Positions 26,802-35,327 of a stretch of DNA of 49,570 nt are shown piece after piece (positions within the stretch are counted from its first letter, which is position 1; each line of letters opens with the position of its first letter). This DNA comes from an uncultured Trichormus sp. (GTDB taxonomy: Bacteria; Cyanobacteriota; Cyanobacteriia; Cyanobacteriales; Nostocaceae). The translations under genes and the position numbers were made by a program. The DNA lies in NCBI GenBank assembly GCA_936914905.1, contig CAKZGI010000327.1, positions 1 to 49,570 on the forward strand. The letters are read 5' to 3'. The notes under the pieces were generated by a model, which searched no databases, was not told the DNA's origin, and saw only the letters and a list, made by a program, of their open reading frames with translations.

Positions 26802-27365
26802 TTATAATTTCAGGAAGTCAAATAATTCACCCACAGTCAAATGTAAATTACCGACGAAATCTGGAACTGGTAATATATCTTCTGCTTGATCTAAAAATAT
26901 TGGTTGTTGGTTTTGTGGATAAACTATAATATTAGATTCTTCAGGATTAATTAACCAGCCTAAGCTAGTACCATGATTTAAACAATGTAAAATATTTTTG
27001 GTAGGCTTAGTTGCACTTTGTTCAGGAGGAAGGATTTCAATTGTCCAATCAGGATAAGTATTAAAAACATTGGCAATATTTCCATTGCCATCTACAGGAA
27101 TTCTATTCCATGCAAATACCGTTACATCTGGAACTATAGAACGTCCACCAAAGGTACAGGGTAATTCTGGGAAAGCGTGAGCGATTTTTCGACGTCTTAC
27201 TACATTATTAACGTTAGTAACTAACTCACCTTGCATTGTGCTATGCCTCCCTTGAGGCATGGGTTTTTGAATTATTTCTCCGTTGATATATTCACTTGTC
27301 GGTTTAGTTTCTGGTAGTTTTAAAAATTCTTCTAAACTCAAATGACGGGTTGATGTTGCTACCAT
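26802..27365 (-). CDS. Uma2-family endonuclease-like protein (DUF820)
   Basis: A 187-residue member of the Uma2/DUF820 family, which is greatly expanded in filamentous cyanobacteria. It has a PD-(D/E)XK-like fold; real activity is unknown. Landmarks are 'LSLEEFLKLPETKPTSEYIN', 'GRHSTMQGELVTNVNN', 'VPDVTVFAWNRIPV', 'DWTIEILPPEQSATKPTKNI' and 'GTSLGWLINPEESNIIVYP'. The core acidic residues are in 'VPDVTVF' and 'WTIEILPP'. Intact, unlike the copy at 25368-26102. It is probably co-transcribed with pgsA by position only. Confidence 0.88.
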   Translation of the reverse strand: MVATSTRHLSLEEFLKLPETKPTSEYINGEIIQKPMPQGRHSTMQGELVTNVNNVVRRRKIAHAFPELPCTFGGRSIVPDVTVFAWNRIPVDGNGNIANVFNTYPDWTIEILPPEQSATKPTKNILHCLNHGTSLGWLINPEESNIIVYPQNQQPIFLDQAEDILPVPDFVGNLHLTVGELFDFLKL

Positions 27366-27481
27366 AATATTTTACCTCCCAGTATTTAACCTCAAGTTAA
27401 TCCTAAAAAAGATTTCTAAATTAGGCTTTTGGTGTATCTGCATGGGATGATTTGTATTTTGAGATTATTCCATAGCAGACG

Positions 27482-28888
27482 ATGACTAACAATACAGATT
27501 TTCGCATTGAACGGGACTCGATGGGCGATCGCTCAATTGCTAGTAATGTTTATTACGGTATCCAAACTCAACGCGCTATCGAAAATTTCCCTATAAGCGG
27601 CATCAAGCCCTTACATACTTACGTAAGTGCTTGTTTATATATTAAAAAAGCTACTGCTATTGTCAATGGAGAACTCGGTTGTATCCCCGCAGATATTAGC
27701 CAAGTCATCATCCAAGCAACTGATGAGATATTAGCAGGTAAACTCCGTGATCAATTCGTCGTTGATGTCTATCAAGCCGGTGCGGGAACTTCTCACCACA
27801 TGAATGTTAATGAAGTTCTAGCCAACCGCGCTTTAGAAATTCTGGGAGACCAAAAGGGCAACTATAAGCGCGTTAGTCCTAACGATCATCTTAACTATGG
27901 ACAGTCTACCAACGATGTTATTCCTACCGCTATCCGTATCGGTGGCTTATTAGCACTTTATAAAACATTAAATCCCGCCTTAGAAACAGCAATTTCTGTC
28001 CTAGAAGCCAAAGGAGTAGAATTTCAAGATATCGTCAAATCTGGGAGAACCCACTTACAAGATGCAGTACCTGTGCGTTTGGGTGAAAACTTCCAGGCTT
28101 GGGCGCAAATCCTCACGGAACATCAGAACCGATTATATATCGCTTCTGGTGATTTGATGAGCTTGGGTTTAGGTGGTAGTGCAGCCGGAACAGGAATGAA
28201 TACCCATCCTGAATATCGCAAACGGGTAGTAGAAGTGCTTTCGCAATTATTAGAAATGCCTTTAGAACCTGCACCGCATTTAATGGCCGCTATGCAAAGT
28301 ATGGGTGCATTTGTGAATGTTTCCGGGGGCGTGCGAAATTTAGCCCAGGATTTAGTTAAAATCTCTCATGACCTACGGTTAATGGACTCAGGACCCAAAA
28401 CCGGGTTTAAGGAAATTCAACTACCTCCAGTCCAACCGGGTTCTTCTATTATGCCTGGGAAATATAACCCGGTAATGGCAGAGATGACATCAATGGTATG
28501 TTTTCAGGTGATGGGATACGATAATGCGATCGCACTTGCAGCCCAAGCCGGACAATTAGAATTAAATGTGATGATGCCCATCATCGCCTACAATTTAATT
28601 CACAGCATCGAGATTTTAGGAAATACAATTTCTGCTCTAACTACAAGCTGCATCCAAGGTATCACTGCCAATAAAGAAAGATGTTTAGCCTACGCTGAAG
28701 GTAGTTTAGCATTAGTCACCGCCTTAAATCCCCACATTGGTTATCTGAATGCTGCTGCCGTCGCTAAAGAATCTTTAGAAACCGGGAAATCTCTGCGTCA
28801 GATAGTTCTTGCAAAAGGCTTAATGACAGAAGCAGAATTAGCAACCGTATTAGATTTAGAGCAGATGAGCGCAATTGTGCCTTTATAA
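27482..28888 (+). CDS. aspA: aspartate ammonia-lyase
   Basis: A 468-residue member of the fumarase/aspartase superfamily that deaminates aspartate to fumarate plus ammonia. 'MGDRSIASNVYYGIQTQRAI', 'AGAGTSHHMNVNEVLANRAL' (aspartase-like) and 'SGRTHLQDAVPVRLG' are present. The catalytic loop is 'PGSSIMPGKYNPVMAEM', with Tyr where most aspartases and fumarases have Val. Fumarase C is a less likely alternative. In a diazotroph it could use aspartate released from cyanophycin. A hairpin terminator follows at 28900. Confidence 0.9.
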   Translation: MTNNTDFRIERDSMGDRSIASNVYYGIQTQRAIENFPISGIKPLHTYVSACLYIKKATAIVNGELGCIPADISQVIIQATDEILAGKLRDQFVVDVYQAGAGTSHHMNVNEVLANRALEILGDQKGNYKRVSPNDHLNYGQSTNDVIPTAIRIGGLLALYKTLNPALETAISVLEAKGVEFQDIVKSGRTHLQDAVPVRLGENFQAWAQILTEHQNRLYIASGDLMSLGLGGSAAGTGMNTHPEYRKRVVEVLSQLLEMPLEPAPHLMAAMQSMGAFVNVSGGVRNLAQDLVKISHDLRLMDSGPKTGFKEIQLPPVQPGSSIMPGKYNPVMAEMTSMVCFQVMGYDNAIALAAQAGQLELNVMMPIIAYNLIHSIEILGNTISALTTSCIQGITANKERCLAYAEGSLALVTALNPHIGYLNAAAVAKESLETGKSLRQIVLAKGLMTEAELATVLDLEQMSAIVPL

Positions 28889-28899
28889 ATAAAGAAGTA

Positions 28900-28922
28900 A
28901 GGGTTTAGCAATGCTAAACCCT
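28900..28922 (+). terminator. hairpin after aspA
   Basis: A perfect 10-bp stem AGGGTTTAGC/GCTAAACCCT with an AAT loop, 12 bp past the aspA stop. No T-run follows, so termination strength is uncertain. Confidence 0.6.
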
Positions 28923-28976
28923 CAAGGATTAATTCAAATTCATCTATATTATTAGATAATAACGCAATTATTAATT

Positions 28977-29948
28977 ATGCAGACACCAAAATCATCCGTT
29001 AGTTTAATCCGAGCTAAATCCTACGAACAAGATGCTTTAAAAGAATCTTTAGAAACGCTGTTAGAAGCATTAGGGGGAATAGCTGCCTTTGTGAAACCAG
29101 GTGATCACATCCTTCTTAAACCCAATTTGCTCACAAGTTCACGTCCTACAAAAGAGTGTACCACCCGCCCCGAATTAGTCCGCGCTGTTGCTGAAATGGT
29201 GATAGCCGCAGGTGGTCAGCCATTTTTAGGAGATAGTCCCGCTTTTGGTAGTGCTAAAGGTGTGGCCATAGCCAATGGGTTATTACCAATTTTAGAAGAA
29301 TTAAATATCCCCATTGTTGAATTTAATGGGAACCGTTATCAAACGGTTAGTGATAATTTTAATCACCTGTTACTTTCTAAAGAAGCAATGGAAGCAGATA
29401 TGATAATTAACCTGCCTAAACTTAAATCTCATGCCCAATTAACTGTTACTTTAGGAGTAAAAAACCTCTTTGGTTGTGTTCCCGGTAAAATGAAAGCGTG
29501 GTGGCACTTTGAAAGTGGTAAAGATGCAAAAAGATTTGGAGAAATGTTAGTAGAAACTGCCAGAGCAATTAATCCCAGTTTAACTATTTTAGATGGGATT
29601 ATTGGTCATGAAGGAAATGGACCAAGTGGTGGTGAACCTCGTAATTTGGGTATTTTAGCAGCATCAGCAAATGTATTTGCCTTAGATCGAGCAATCTTGG
29701 AAGTTCTGCAAGTTTCACCTGAACAAGTTCCCACGGTTGCGGCTGCTAAAAGATTGGGAATTTGCCCAGAATTAACAGATATTGAATTTCCCAATCTATC
29801 ACCAGATTTATTACAAATTACGGATTGGCAACTACCAGAAACATTAATGCCCATTGATTTTGCCATGCCTCGGGTCATTAAATCTACCTTTAGGCATCTT
29901 TACATCCGATTCATCAAAGAACCTATGAGTGCTTATGGTAAAGGATGA
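28977..29948 (+). CDS. DUF362 family protein
   Basis: A 323-residue protein of the DUF362 family. Landmarks are 'VKPGDHILLKPNLLTSSRPT', 'TTRPELVRAVAEMVIAAGGQ', 'GDSPAFGSAKGVA', 'INLPKLKSHAQLTVTLGVKN' and 'GCVPGKMKAWWHF'. Members are often linked to iron-sulfur proteins, but this copy lacks the C-terminal ferredoxin-type cysteine clusters seen in some relatives. Function unknown. Complete. It stands 88 bp after aspA on the same strand, with a hairpin between. A MITE has landed 50 bp past its stop, before the likely terminator at 30227. Confidence 0.88.
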   Translation: MQTPKSSVSLIRAKSYEQDALKESLETLLEALGGIAAFVKPGDHILLKPNLLTSSRPTKECTTRPELVRAVAEMVIAAGGQPFLGDSPAFGSAKGVAIANGLLPILEELNIPIVEFNGNRYQTVSDNFNHLLLSKEAMEADMIINLPKLKSHAQLTVTLGVKNLFGCVPGKMKAWWHFESGKDAKRFGEMLVETARAINPSLTILDGIIGHEGNGPSGGEPRNLGILAASANVFALDRAILEVLQVSPEQVPTVAAAKRLGICPELTDIEFPNLSPDLLQITDWQLPETLMPIDFAMPRVIKSTFRHLYIRFIKEPMSAYGKG

Positions 29949-29998
29949 AAAAATAGAATCTAGGACAAATGCAAATCTAGAATACAGCATTTTTAAAA

Positions 29999-30183
29999 TA
30001 GACCTCTTGCAAAATTGTTTCTGTGGTATGATAGAGAGTTTTATATTTTATGTATTTTTGGTGTTCTTTGCGCTCGCTAATTCAAACGCTAATTCAAACA
30101 TACATAACCGTGTCACTCTAACTTTTGGCTAAAACAAAGACAACACCCCATTATAACATAGAATTAATTCTGCAAGAGGTCTA
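29999..30183. mobile_element. MITE with TA target duplication (181 bp)
   Basis: Terminal inverted repeats begin GACCTCTTGCA at both ends. About 26 of the outer 32 bases match (30001-30032 against 30150-30181), and TA flanks each end. There is no coding capacity. This is consistent with a non-autonomous relative of IS630/Tc1-type elements. Confidence 0.75.
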
Positions 30184-30226
30184 ATGAATTAAGTAAGGTG
30201 TAATCACCCTCCTATTGGTTAACCAT

Positions 30227-30252
30227 ACCGCCTCTACTGGGGGCGGTCTTTT
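30227..30252 (+). terminator. rho-independent terminator
   Basis: ACCGCC/GGCGGT stem with a 9-base loop followed by CTTTTC. Probably the original terminator of the DUF362 gene, now separated from it by the MITE. Confidence 0.65.
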
Positions 30253-31064
30253 CATTATCGACTTTATTGTTTATTTTTTCATTATCAACTTTATTGTTTA
30301 TTGGTATACATTTTTCATTGTGGCTAACTGTTTATGATAGTTAACCATTTATTAACCGAAAATTATATATATCAAGTTATCAGCTATTTATATTTCAGGT
30401 TGAAGGAAATCTCTATCTATATATAGATTTACACAAATATTGTGATCTAACTCACAGCGATAAAGTCTATTTACGGAGATTATGGAATTGTATTTACGGT
30501 GCATAAATTTAGTTTACTTTCCAAAGCGGTAACTGTATTTATACAGTAGATAGATCTGATTATAAAAACAATTTACTGCTAATTTTGAGGAATCGTCAAG
30601 ACTCAGAGTGTATGTGTAGTTAAACCATTTAGGACACCGTGATGCTTTCAGTGGCTTTAACTAAAATAACTATGTGCTGAATCCCAAAAAATCATCGAAA
30701 TGCTTTATATATAGCTATCTGAGCGTTTTAATTAAACAAACTCATGCCGATAAACTTTGTTTGTTTAACCTCAATTTCATTAAAAAGGTAACGAATCATG
30801 CAGGAGATATAATTTTGATGTCAATGATTGATGACTTTGGTTCAGTGATAATGGCAAATAATTAGTTACAACATTAAACTCTGGGTGTTTGATATCTAAA
30901 TTTGTAATAAAGTTGTTGCGAACAAAAATTTAGTATGCCACTTTTAAAACTGGATAAAATTAATGATGAATACCAAGTTAATTCAATAAAAATAGCTAAA
31001 ATAGAAATTGAGACTCTCTCATCGAGAGTAAACCTACCAGTGATCAGAAAAACTGCAATTTTGT
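30253..31064. other. gene-poor 0.8 kb with an operator but no clear gene
   Basis: AT-rich. Two tandem copies of a roughly 26-bp sequence (TTCATTATC[G/A]ACTTTATTGTTTAT) lie at 30251-30303. A perfect CRP-type operator is at 30441. A weak 63-codon frame at 30674-30865 starts with GTG and has no homologue I recognise. The rest shows nothing. Confidence 0.45.
30441..30456. promoter_or_regulatory. CRP-type operator TGTGA-N6-TCACA
   Basis: TGTGATCTAACTCACA matches the CRP consensus at all ten defined positions. Cyanobacterial cAMP receptors (SyCRP1, AnCrpA) bind the same motif. No convincing gene starts within 500 bp on the right, so the target is unknown. Confidence 0.6.
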
Positions 31065-31253
31065 ATGAATTCAAATAGCCAGTCTGCCAATTCTTCCGAT
31101 ACATATTCCCAACGTTTGGCAGACATTGTGGGAACGGTGATCGCACTCATAACCCTTACCCTACCTGTATTTATCATTTCCCACTATTCTTCAGCTGATG
31201 TTCAGAACAATCAGCAGAACCTGACTTACTTCTTAGTAAGAAGCAATAAATAA
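31065..31253 (+). CDS. small single-helix membrane protein, hypothetical
   Basis: 62 residues: a Ser/Asn/Gln-rich N-terminus 'MNSNSQSANSSDTYSQRLAD', one clear transmembrane segment (IVGTVIALITLTLPVFIISHY, about 21-41) and a polar tail. No family recognised. The hydrophobic helix with polar flanks and the phase-consistent codon use favour a true gene. No strong ribosome-binding site. The CRP-type operator lies about 610 bp upstream, too far to link confidently. Confidence 0.5.
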   Translation: MNSNSQSANSSDTYSQRLADIVGTVIALITLTLPVFIISHYSSADVQNNQQNLTYFLVRSNK

Positions 31254-31320
31254 ATGTTCCTAACCCAAATTAGGCAATTCTAAAGTAATCCTAAAGTAAT
31301 CCTAAATTCTGCGTTATAGC

Positions 31321-31376
31321 GCAGCGTGGCGCTAGCCATACAACAATAACCCTGATTTCTCACAGAAGTCGGGGTT
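31321..31376. repeat. dispersed CAGCGTGGCG repeat followed by a strong hairpin
   Basis: 31321-31340 is a copy of the GCAGCGTGGCG-AGCCATA repeat. 31348-31376 forms a 13-bp stem (AACCCTGATTTCT with AGAAGTCGGGGTT, two G-T pairs) around a CAC loop. It could end transcription of the small membrane-protein gene. Confidence 0.5.
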
Positions 31377-31488
31377 CTGCGTCTTTTGTACAAAGACCTT
31401 GGGAAGAGATGCACAATTGTCCTAAAATCTTACACGGGGAACCAAACTGCGTTCTACCTAGATTCACTGTTAGCGAAGGAGTTTTGTT

Positions 31489-31998
31489 GTGGATTTATCT
31501 CTTATTCCTGCCCAACCAAAACCGGGTGTGATTAATGTTCTGATTGAAATTCCAGGCGGGAGTAAAAATAAATATGAGTACGATAAGGAATTACAAGCTT
31601 TTGCTCTAGACAGGGTTCTTTATTCTTCAGTAAAATACCCTTATGACTATGGTTTTATACCTAATACCTTAGCTGATGATGGTGATCCTCTGGATGGGAT
31701 GGTAATAATGGATGAACCGACCTTTCCCGGTTGTGTCATTGCTGCAAGACCAATTGGTTATTTAGAAATGATTGACGGTGGTGATCGCGATGAGAAAATT
31801 CTTTGTGTTCCCGATAAAGATCCACGCTACGCCCATGTAAAATCATTGAAACATTTACCTGCCCACCGTTTAGACGAAATTGCTGAATTTTTCCGTTCTT
31901 ATAAAAATTTGGAAAAAAAGGTGACAGAAATTCTTGGCTGGCAAGATGTAGACAGGGTTGCACCCTTAGTAGAAAAGTTCATCAAAGCTGCTAAATAA
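31489..31998 (+). CDS. ppa: inorganic pyrophosphatase (family I)
   Basis: A 169-residue cytosolic enzyme that hydrolyses pyrophosphate to drive biosynthesis. Evidence: '[18 protein letters not shown]', the active-site signature 'DGDPLDGMV', 'YPYDYGFIP' and '[20 protein letters not shown]'. Translation starts at GTG (31489), fixed by GAAGGAG at 31475-31481. Complete and typical length. It lies upstream of panD on the same strand but is separated by an inverted heptamer-repeat block. Confidence 0.97.
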   Translation: MDLSLIPAQPKPGVINVLIEIPGGSKNKYEYDKELQAFALDRVLYSSVKYPYDYGFIPNTLADDGDPLDGMVIMDEPTFPGCVIAARPIGYLEMIDGGDRDEKILCVPDKDPRYAHVKSLKHLPAHRLDEIAEFFRSYKNLEKKVTEILGWQDVDRVAPLVEKFIKAAK

Positions 31999-32010
31999 TA
32001 ATAGATGATG

Positions 32011-32130
32011 GGTAATGGGGACTAGGGACTGGGGATGGGGAAGGAAGATGAGGGACTCGGATGAAGAGTTTTTCCAATTACCAATCACCAATTACCAATC
32101 ACCAGTCCCTAGTCCCTAGTCCCCATTACC
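32011..32130. repeat. inverted heptamer-type short tandem repeats (STRR)
   Basis: A 20-bp arm (GGTAATGGGG...GGGACT, 32011-32030) is exactly inverted at 32111-32130. Between and within the arms are heptamers CCAATTA/CCAATCA and CTAGTCC in tandem. This is the classic short tandemly repeated repetitive DNA of heterocystous cyanobacteria. The hairpin could separate ppa and panD transcripts. Confidence 0.75.
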
Positions 32131-32192
32131 AACTAAAACCTGATTAATAGACTTAAACTACTCCCACTTGTGGCGGAAAACCCCAAAACGAA

Positions 32193-32576
32193 ATGCAGCG
32201 GACTCTCCTTTTGGCTAAAATTCATAACTGTACCCTCACGGGGGCAAATATTAACTACGTGGGTAGTATCAGTATCGACCAAGTTCTTTTAGATAAAGCT
32301 AGTATTTTACCTTATGAGCAAGTACAAGTAGTGAATAGTGCTAATGGTCAGCGTTTTATTACTTACGCTATTCCTGCTCCAGCTAACTCAGGGATAATAG
32401 AATTAAATGGGGCAGCCGCACGTTTAGGCATTATTGGCGATCGCTTGATTATAATGACTTATGGGCAATTTACACTAGAAGAGTTAAAACATTACTCTCC
32501 TACAGTTGTTTTCGTGGATGAAAAAAACCAGATGTTAGAAGTGCGAAACTACGATGATTTGCTCAGTAAGCTCTAA
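32193..32576 (+). CDS. panD: aspartate 1-decarboxylase
   Basis: A 127-residue pyruvoyl enzyme that makes beta-alanine for pantothenate and CoA. The self-cleavage site is canonical (Gly24-Ser25 in 'NYVGSISID'; the Ser becomes the pyruvoyl group). '[20 protein letters not shown]', '[20 protein letters not shown]' and Lys9 of 'LLLAKIH' are conserved. Complete. Only 11 bp separate it from the metallo-beta-lactamase-like gene, so they are surely co-transcribed. Confidence 0.97.
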   Translation: MQRTLLLAKIHNCTLTGANINYVGSISIDQVLLDKASILPYEQVQVVNSANGQRFITYAIPAPANSGIIELNGAAARLGIIGDRLIIMTYGQFTLEELKHYSPTVVFVDEKNQMLEVRNYDDLLSKL

Positions 32577-32587
32577 TTTCAAAAAAA

Positions 32588-33493
32588 ATGTCAAATTTTG
32601 AGCTATCTAATTCCAAAAACTACGTTAATGAACAAGTGACTCCCATGGACAATCACCTTGGTGGGGAGTTTTGGGTTAAATTTTGGGGTGTAAGAGGTTT
32701 AATTCCTACCCCGAACAGTCACACCTGCCGCTATGGTAGTAATACTGCTTGTGTAGAAATATATGTAGCAGGACAACACTTAATTTTTGATGGGGGTACT
32801 GGGTTACGCATCTTGGGGAAAATGTGGCAGCAGGAACAAAAATCCTTAGAAGCCCATTTATTTTTTACCAACTCCCAATCAAATCGAATCCAAGGATTTC
32901 CCTTTTTTGCGCCGGCATTTATTGCAAGTAATTGCTTTCATATTTACGGAACAGCTGCCTCAAATGGTGCATCAATCAAACAATGTTTGTGCGATCAGAT
33001 GCTACAGCCTCACTTTCCTTACCCTTTACAGGTGATGGAGTCAGATTTGAATTTTTATAATTTGACTCCTGGCAATGCAGTAGAGTTAGGTGAAGTGAAA
33101 ATAACGATGGCAATAATCAATAAAAATCAGAAGTCAATCGGCTACCGGGTGACTTGGGGAGAGCATAGCATTGCCTACGCGACAGATTTACATAAAAGTC
33201 TTGATATAGAAGAGCAAAAGCAGATTTTACATATTATTCAAGGTGCTGATTTACTCGTTACTAATGCTACTTACACTCCACCGACTGATAAAAACCATGA
33301 GTATGCTGAATTATTTTGGAAAACTCCAGTTGATTTAGCTCAAACTGCTGATGTAAAAAGATTAGTTATCTCCCACCATCACCCAGATGATAATGATACT
33401 TTTCTTGATGAAATTCAAGACCAAGTTAAATCTGCTTTTCCCAATGTTTTACTGGCTTGTGAGGGTATGTTATTGTCTGTGGGGAACTCTTAA
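32588..33493 (+). CDS. metallo-beta-lactamase-fold protein lacking the HxHxDH motif
   Basis: 301 residues with clear MBL-fold landmarks: 'VKFWGVRGLIPTPNSHTCRYG', 'NTACVEI', 'LIFDGGTGLRILG', 'RIQGFPFFAPAFI', 'ISHHHPDDNDTFLDEI'. Where relatives read 'THTHWDHIQGFPFF', this protein has 'TNSQSNRIQGFPFF', so the metal-ligand cluster is lost while the fold and length are kept. It is therefore probably a pseudoenzyme with a binding or regulatory role, or a very early pseudogene. It is tightly coupled to panD. Its 3' end overlaps the 3' end of the convergent cnaT-like pseudogene by 24 bp. Confidence 0.85.
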   Translation: MSNFELSNSKNYVNEQVTPMDNHLGGEFWVKFWGVRGLIPTPNSHTCRYGSNTACVEIYVAGQHLIFDGGTGLRILGKMWQQEQKSLEAHLFFTNSQSNRIQGFPFFAPAFIASNCFHIYGTAASNGASIKQCLCDQMLQPHFPYPLQVMESDLNFYNLTPGNAVELGEVKITMAIINKNQKSIGYRVTWGEHSIAYATDLHKSLDIEEQKQILHIIQGADLLVTNATYTPPTDKNHEYAELFWKTPVDLAQTADVKRLVISHHHPDDNDTFLDEIQDQVKSAFPNVLLACEGMLLSVGNS

Positions 33494-34227
33494 CAGGTGA
33501 CAAAGAACAGGAATCAGTTCTCGCAGTTTAGCGGCTACTACACCCCTACTAAATAATTCTTTGGCTTTGTCTATACCCGCTGGAATATGTGGACAAATGC
33601 CGCTGTGCCATAGATAAAAACCGCCATTCCATAAGGCTGTTTGCATAAATTCGCTTGGTTCTCCAGCTAGAACGGACTGTATATCCTTTATGAGTTCCTC
33701 TGTCGTACCAAGGCTAACGTTTTTAGGTGTAAACGCATATTCACATTCACGGGGGACGAGGAGTAGGCGTTCTAATTCTTGTGTTTTGGATGATGAGAAG
33801 CCAATAATGGCAGTGCGCTAGCGCGGTAAATCACAACTACCTTCTAAACCCTTGACAAAGGTATATTTCTTCACTTCAATCAGTTCTAAAGCAACTTGAG
33901 ACATTGCTTCGGTCGGTGGATGGACAAAACCCGCAATAATATGAGCATCACCAGCATAGGGACGCCATATTGATTCCATTGTTGCCAGTGGTGGACGTTT
34001 ACCTAGTTGGTCGCGGTATTCCCAACCCGACGAGTCAAACTGGAATTATCTGGTAAATTACTATTGCTAGCTAGAGGACGGACTACAAGACTGGGATCAA
34101 ATTTTGCTTCTATTAATCCGGAATGGGGTAGTAAAGCTATTAGTTCTCCTTGAGGGACTACTCCCCGAAAAGCAACTAAGGTGTTAACTTCTAAGGCTGC
34201 TTGAAGTTTCGGTTCTAGATTGATCAA
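33470..34227 (-). pseudogene. cnaT: anthranilate-phosphoribosyltransferase-like gene (cnaT-like), broken
   Basis: Recovered pieces: 'ALEVNTLVAFRGVVPQGELI', 'HSGLIEAKFDPSLVVRPLA', then after a frameshift near 34017 'YRDQLGKRPPLATMESIWRP', 'YAGDAHIIAGFVHPPTEAMS', 'FVKGLEGSCDLPR*RTAIIG' with an in-frame TAG, and 'ALWNGGFYLWHSGICPHIPA'. This is a TrpD-like (COG0547) protein lacking its N-terminal half. In Anabaena PCC 7120, cnaT (needed to express the nir operon) is such a gene and lies beside ntcB, exactly as here. Assignment rests on that context. Confidence 0.7.
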
Positions 34228-34239
34228 AGCAATCTTGAA

Positions 34240-34457
34240 TTAAACCTTGACAGATTTTACTGAGACGGGGTAATAAGTGTTCACCCCTAATGTCAGTTTG
34301 GCATGAGTTGCTCTGTGAAACAGTTCTACCCCCAAATCTGCTTCTAGTGCTTGGATTTGCCTGCTGATTGTCGATTGGGTAACACCATATTTTTTTGGTG
34401 CTTGTTGAAAACTGCCAGGGCGATCACTAACAAAGCTTGCAACTGCTCTAGACGCAT
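34240..34457 (-). pseudogene. ntcB: LysR-type regulator remnant, ntcB-like
   Basis: ATG at 34457 gives MRLEQLQALLVIA. After a one-base shift near 34418 the winged-helix HTH continues: 'GSFQQAPKKYGVTQSTISRQ', 'IQALEADLGVELFHRATHAK', 'LTLG(G)EHLLPRLSKICQ'. Only the DNA-binding domain is left; a second shift lies near 'LTLGG', and the effector domain is gone, the sequence running straight into the cnaT-like gene. The HTH sequence and gene order match NtcB, activator of cyanobacterial nitrate assimilation. A perfect NtcA box lies 67 bp upstream. Confidence 0.75.
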
Positions 34458-34523
34458 TTTAAGTAGTAGCCTGAATTAAATTTAAGGCTGTCATTCCCTA
34501 AATGAATTTATCTCCTCAGTTTA

Positions 34524-34537
34524 GTAGATCTTGATAC
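34524..34537. promoter_or_regulatory. NtcA-binding site GTA-N8-TAC
   Basis: GTAGATCTTGATAC is a perfect GTAN8TAC palindrome upstream of the dead ntcB gene. NtcA activation of ntcB is known in other cyanobacteria. No good TAN3T box at the usual 22-bp distance was found, so present activity is uncertain. Confidence 0.65.
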
Positions 34538-34614
34538 AAATTTGAGAAATTCGGGCCAGAGGGGTATAAGGGTGTGGGGGAGTAAATCAATAATTACGAA
34601 TTACGAATTACAAC

Positions 34615-35055
34615 TTAAGCTTGTTTCACAAATACAGAATCGCTTTCAATCTTAGCGAGGTAGGTTTTTAATGGTTTTTCGGCTGGGCCTTCTTTTACTT
34701 TGCCATCACGAGCAAATTCTGCATCATGACAAGGACAGACAAACTGATTTTTATTTGTTTTCCAAGCAACTGTACAACCTTTGTGAGTGCAGGTAGAGTT
34801 AACAGCAATCAAATCTTTGGCTGCTTTGGATGTACCTACTACTAAAACTGCACCCACTGGGGAATCTGCTACTAATAATTGTCCCGTCTTGTCTAATTCT
34901 GCCACAGTACCCACTTTTTGCCATTTTTGAGTAGCTGCACCAGATGTAGAAGATGCTGATGTGGTTGTTTCAGTAGAACAGGCTGCGACCGCTACAGGTA
35001 AGGAACTAGCTAATAAACCTAAACCCACCCAATTCAAGAATTCACGTCGTTTCAT
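34615..35055 (-). CDS. Rieske [2Fe-2S] lipoprotein-like protein
   Basis: 146 residues. The N-terminus combines a twin-arginine start (MKRREFLNWVGLGLL) with a lipobox (VAVAAC, Cys26), so it is probably exported folded and lipid-anchored. A Ser/Thr/Ala linker follows, then a compact Rieske domain with both cluster motifs intact, 'CTHKGC' and 'CPCHDAEF' (two Cys, two His). It is too short to be the cytochrome b6f subunit PetC; the redox partner is unknown. It lies between ntcB and narB remnants yet is intact, so it is unlikely to serve nitrate reduction. Confidence 0.88.
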   Translation of the reverse strand: MKRREFLNWVGLGLLASSLPVAVAACSTETTTSASSTSGAATQKWQKVGTVAELDKTGQLLVADSPVGAVLVVGTSKAAKDLIAVNSTCTHKGCTVAWKTNKNQFVCPCHDAEFARDGKVKEGPAEKPLKTYLAKIESDSVFVKQA

Positions 35056-35327
35056 AGATGTTGTAATTTATGCTCTGATTTTTAACTAGCACTCATTATT
35101 ACTTATCAGCTTCGAGGCTGTCATTATTTTGACATTTTGACACAGTTTGTAATATCATTCAGTAATGAATAAATAAACCAATTTATTGTTAATATATGAA
35201 TATTGATGCAGGATATATTTCTGTAGGTATTCTTCTTAAACGCAAATCTACATTTTTTTTGATTACAAAAAATCAAAGAGCCTATGCTTGGAACTCAGAG
35301 TGTGTATCAGATTCGATAAATAGCTAA
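35056..35327. other. gene-free interval
   Basis: AT-rich promoter side of the Rieske gene. No remnant of nirA or nitrate-transport genes was recognised here. Confidence 0.35.

Noticed and set aside
27482-28888. Fumarase C instead of aspartate ammonia-lyase
   Set aside because: The N-terminal and 'MNVNEVLANRA' regions look like aspartase; fumarase remains a minor possibility.
30674-30865. 63-codon GTG-start frame
   Set aside because: No ribosome-binding site, no family resemblance, AT-driven composition.
32011-32130. CRISPR array
   Set aside because: Units are contiguous heptamers without spacers; typical STRR. No CRISPR repeat-spacer pattern was seen anywhere in the window.
34615-35055. 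Rieske protein as PetC of cytochrome b6f or as a nitrite-reductase subunit
   Set aside because: Too short, and a lipobox replaces the PetC membrane anchor; it is intact while all nitrate genes around it are dead.
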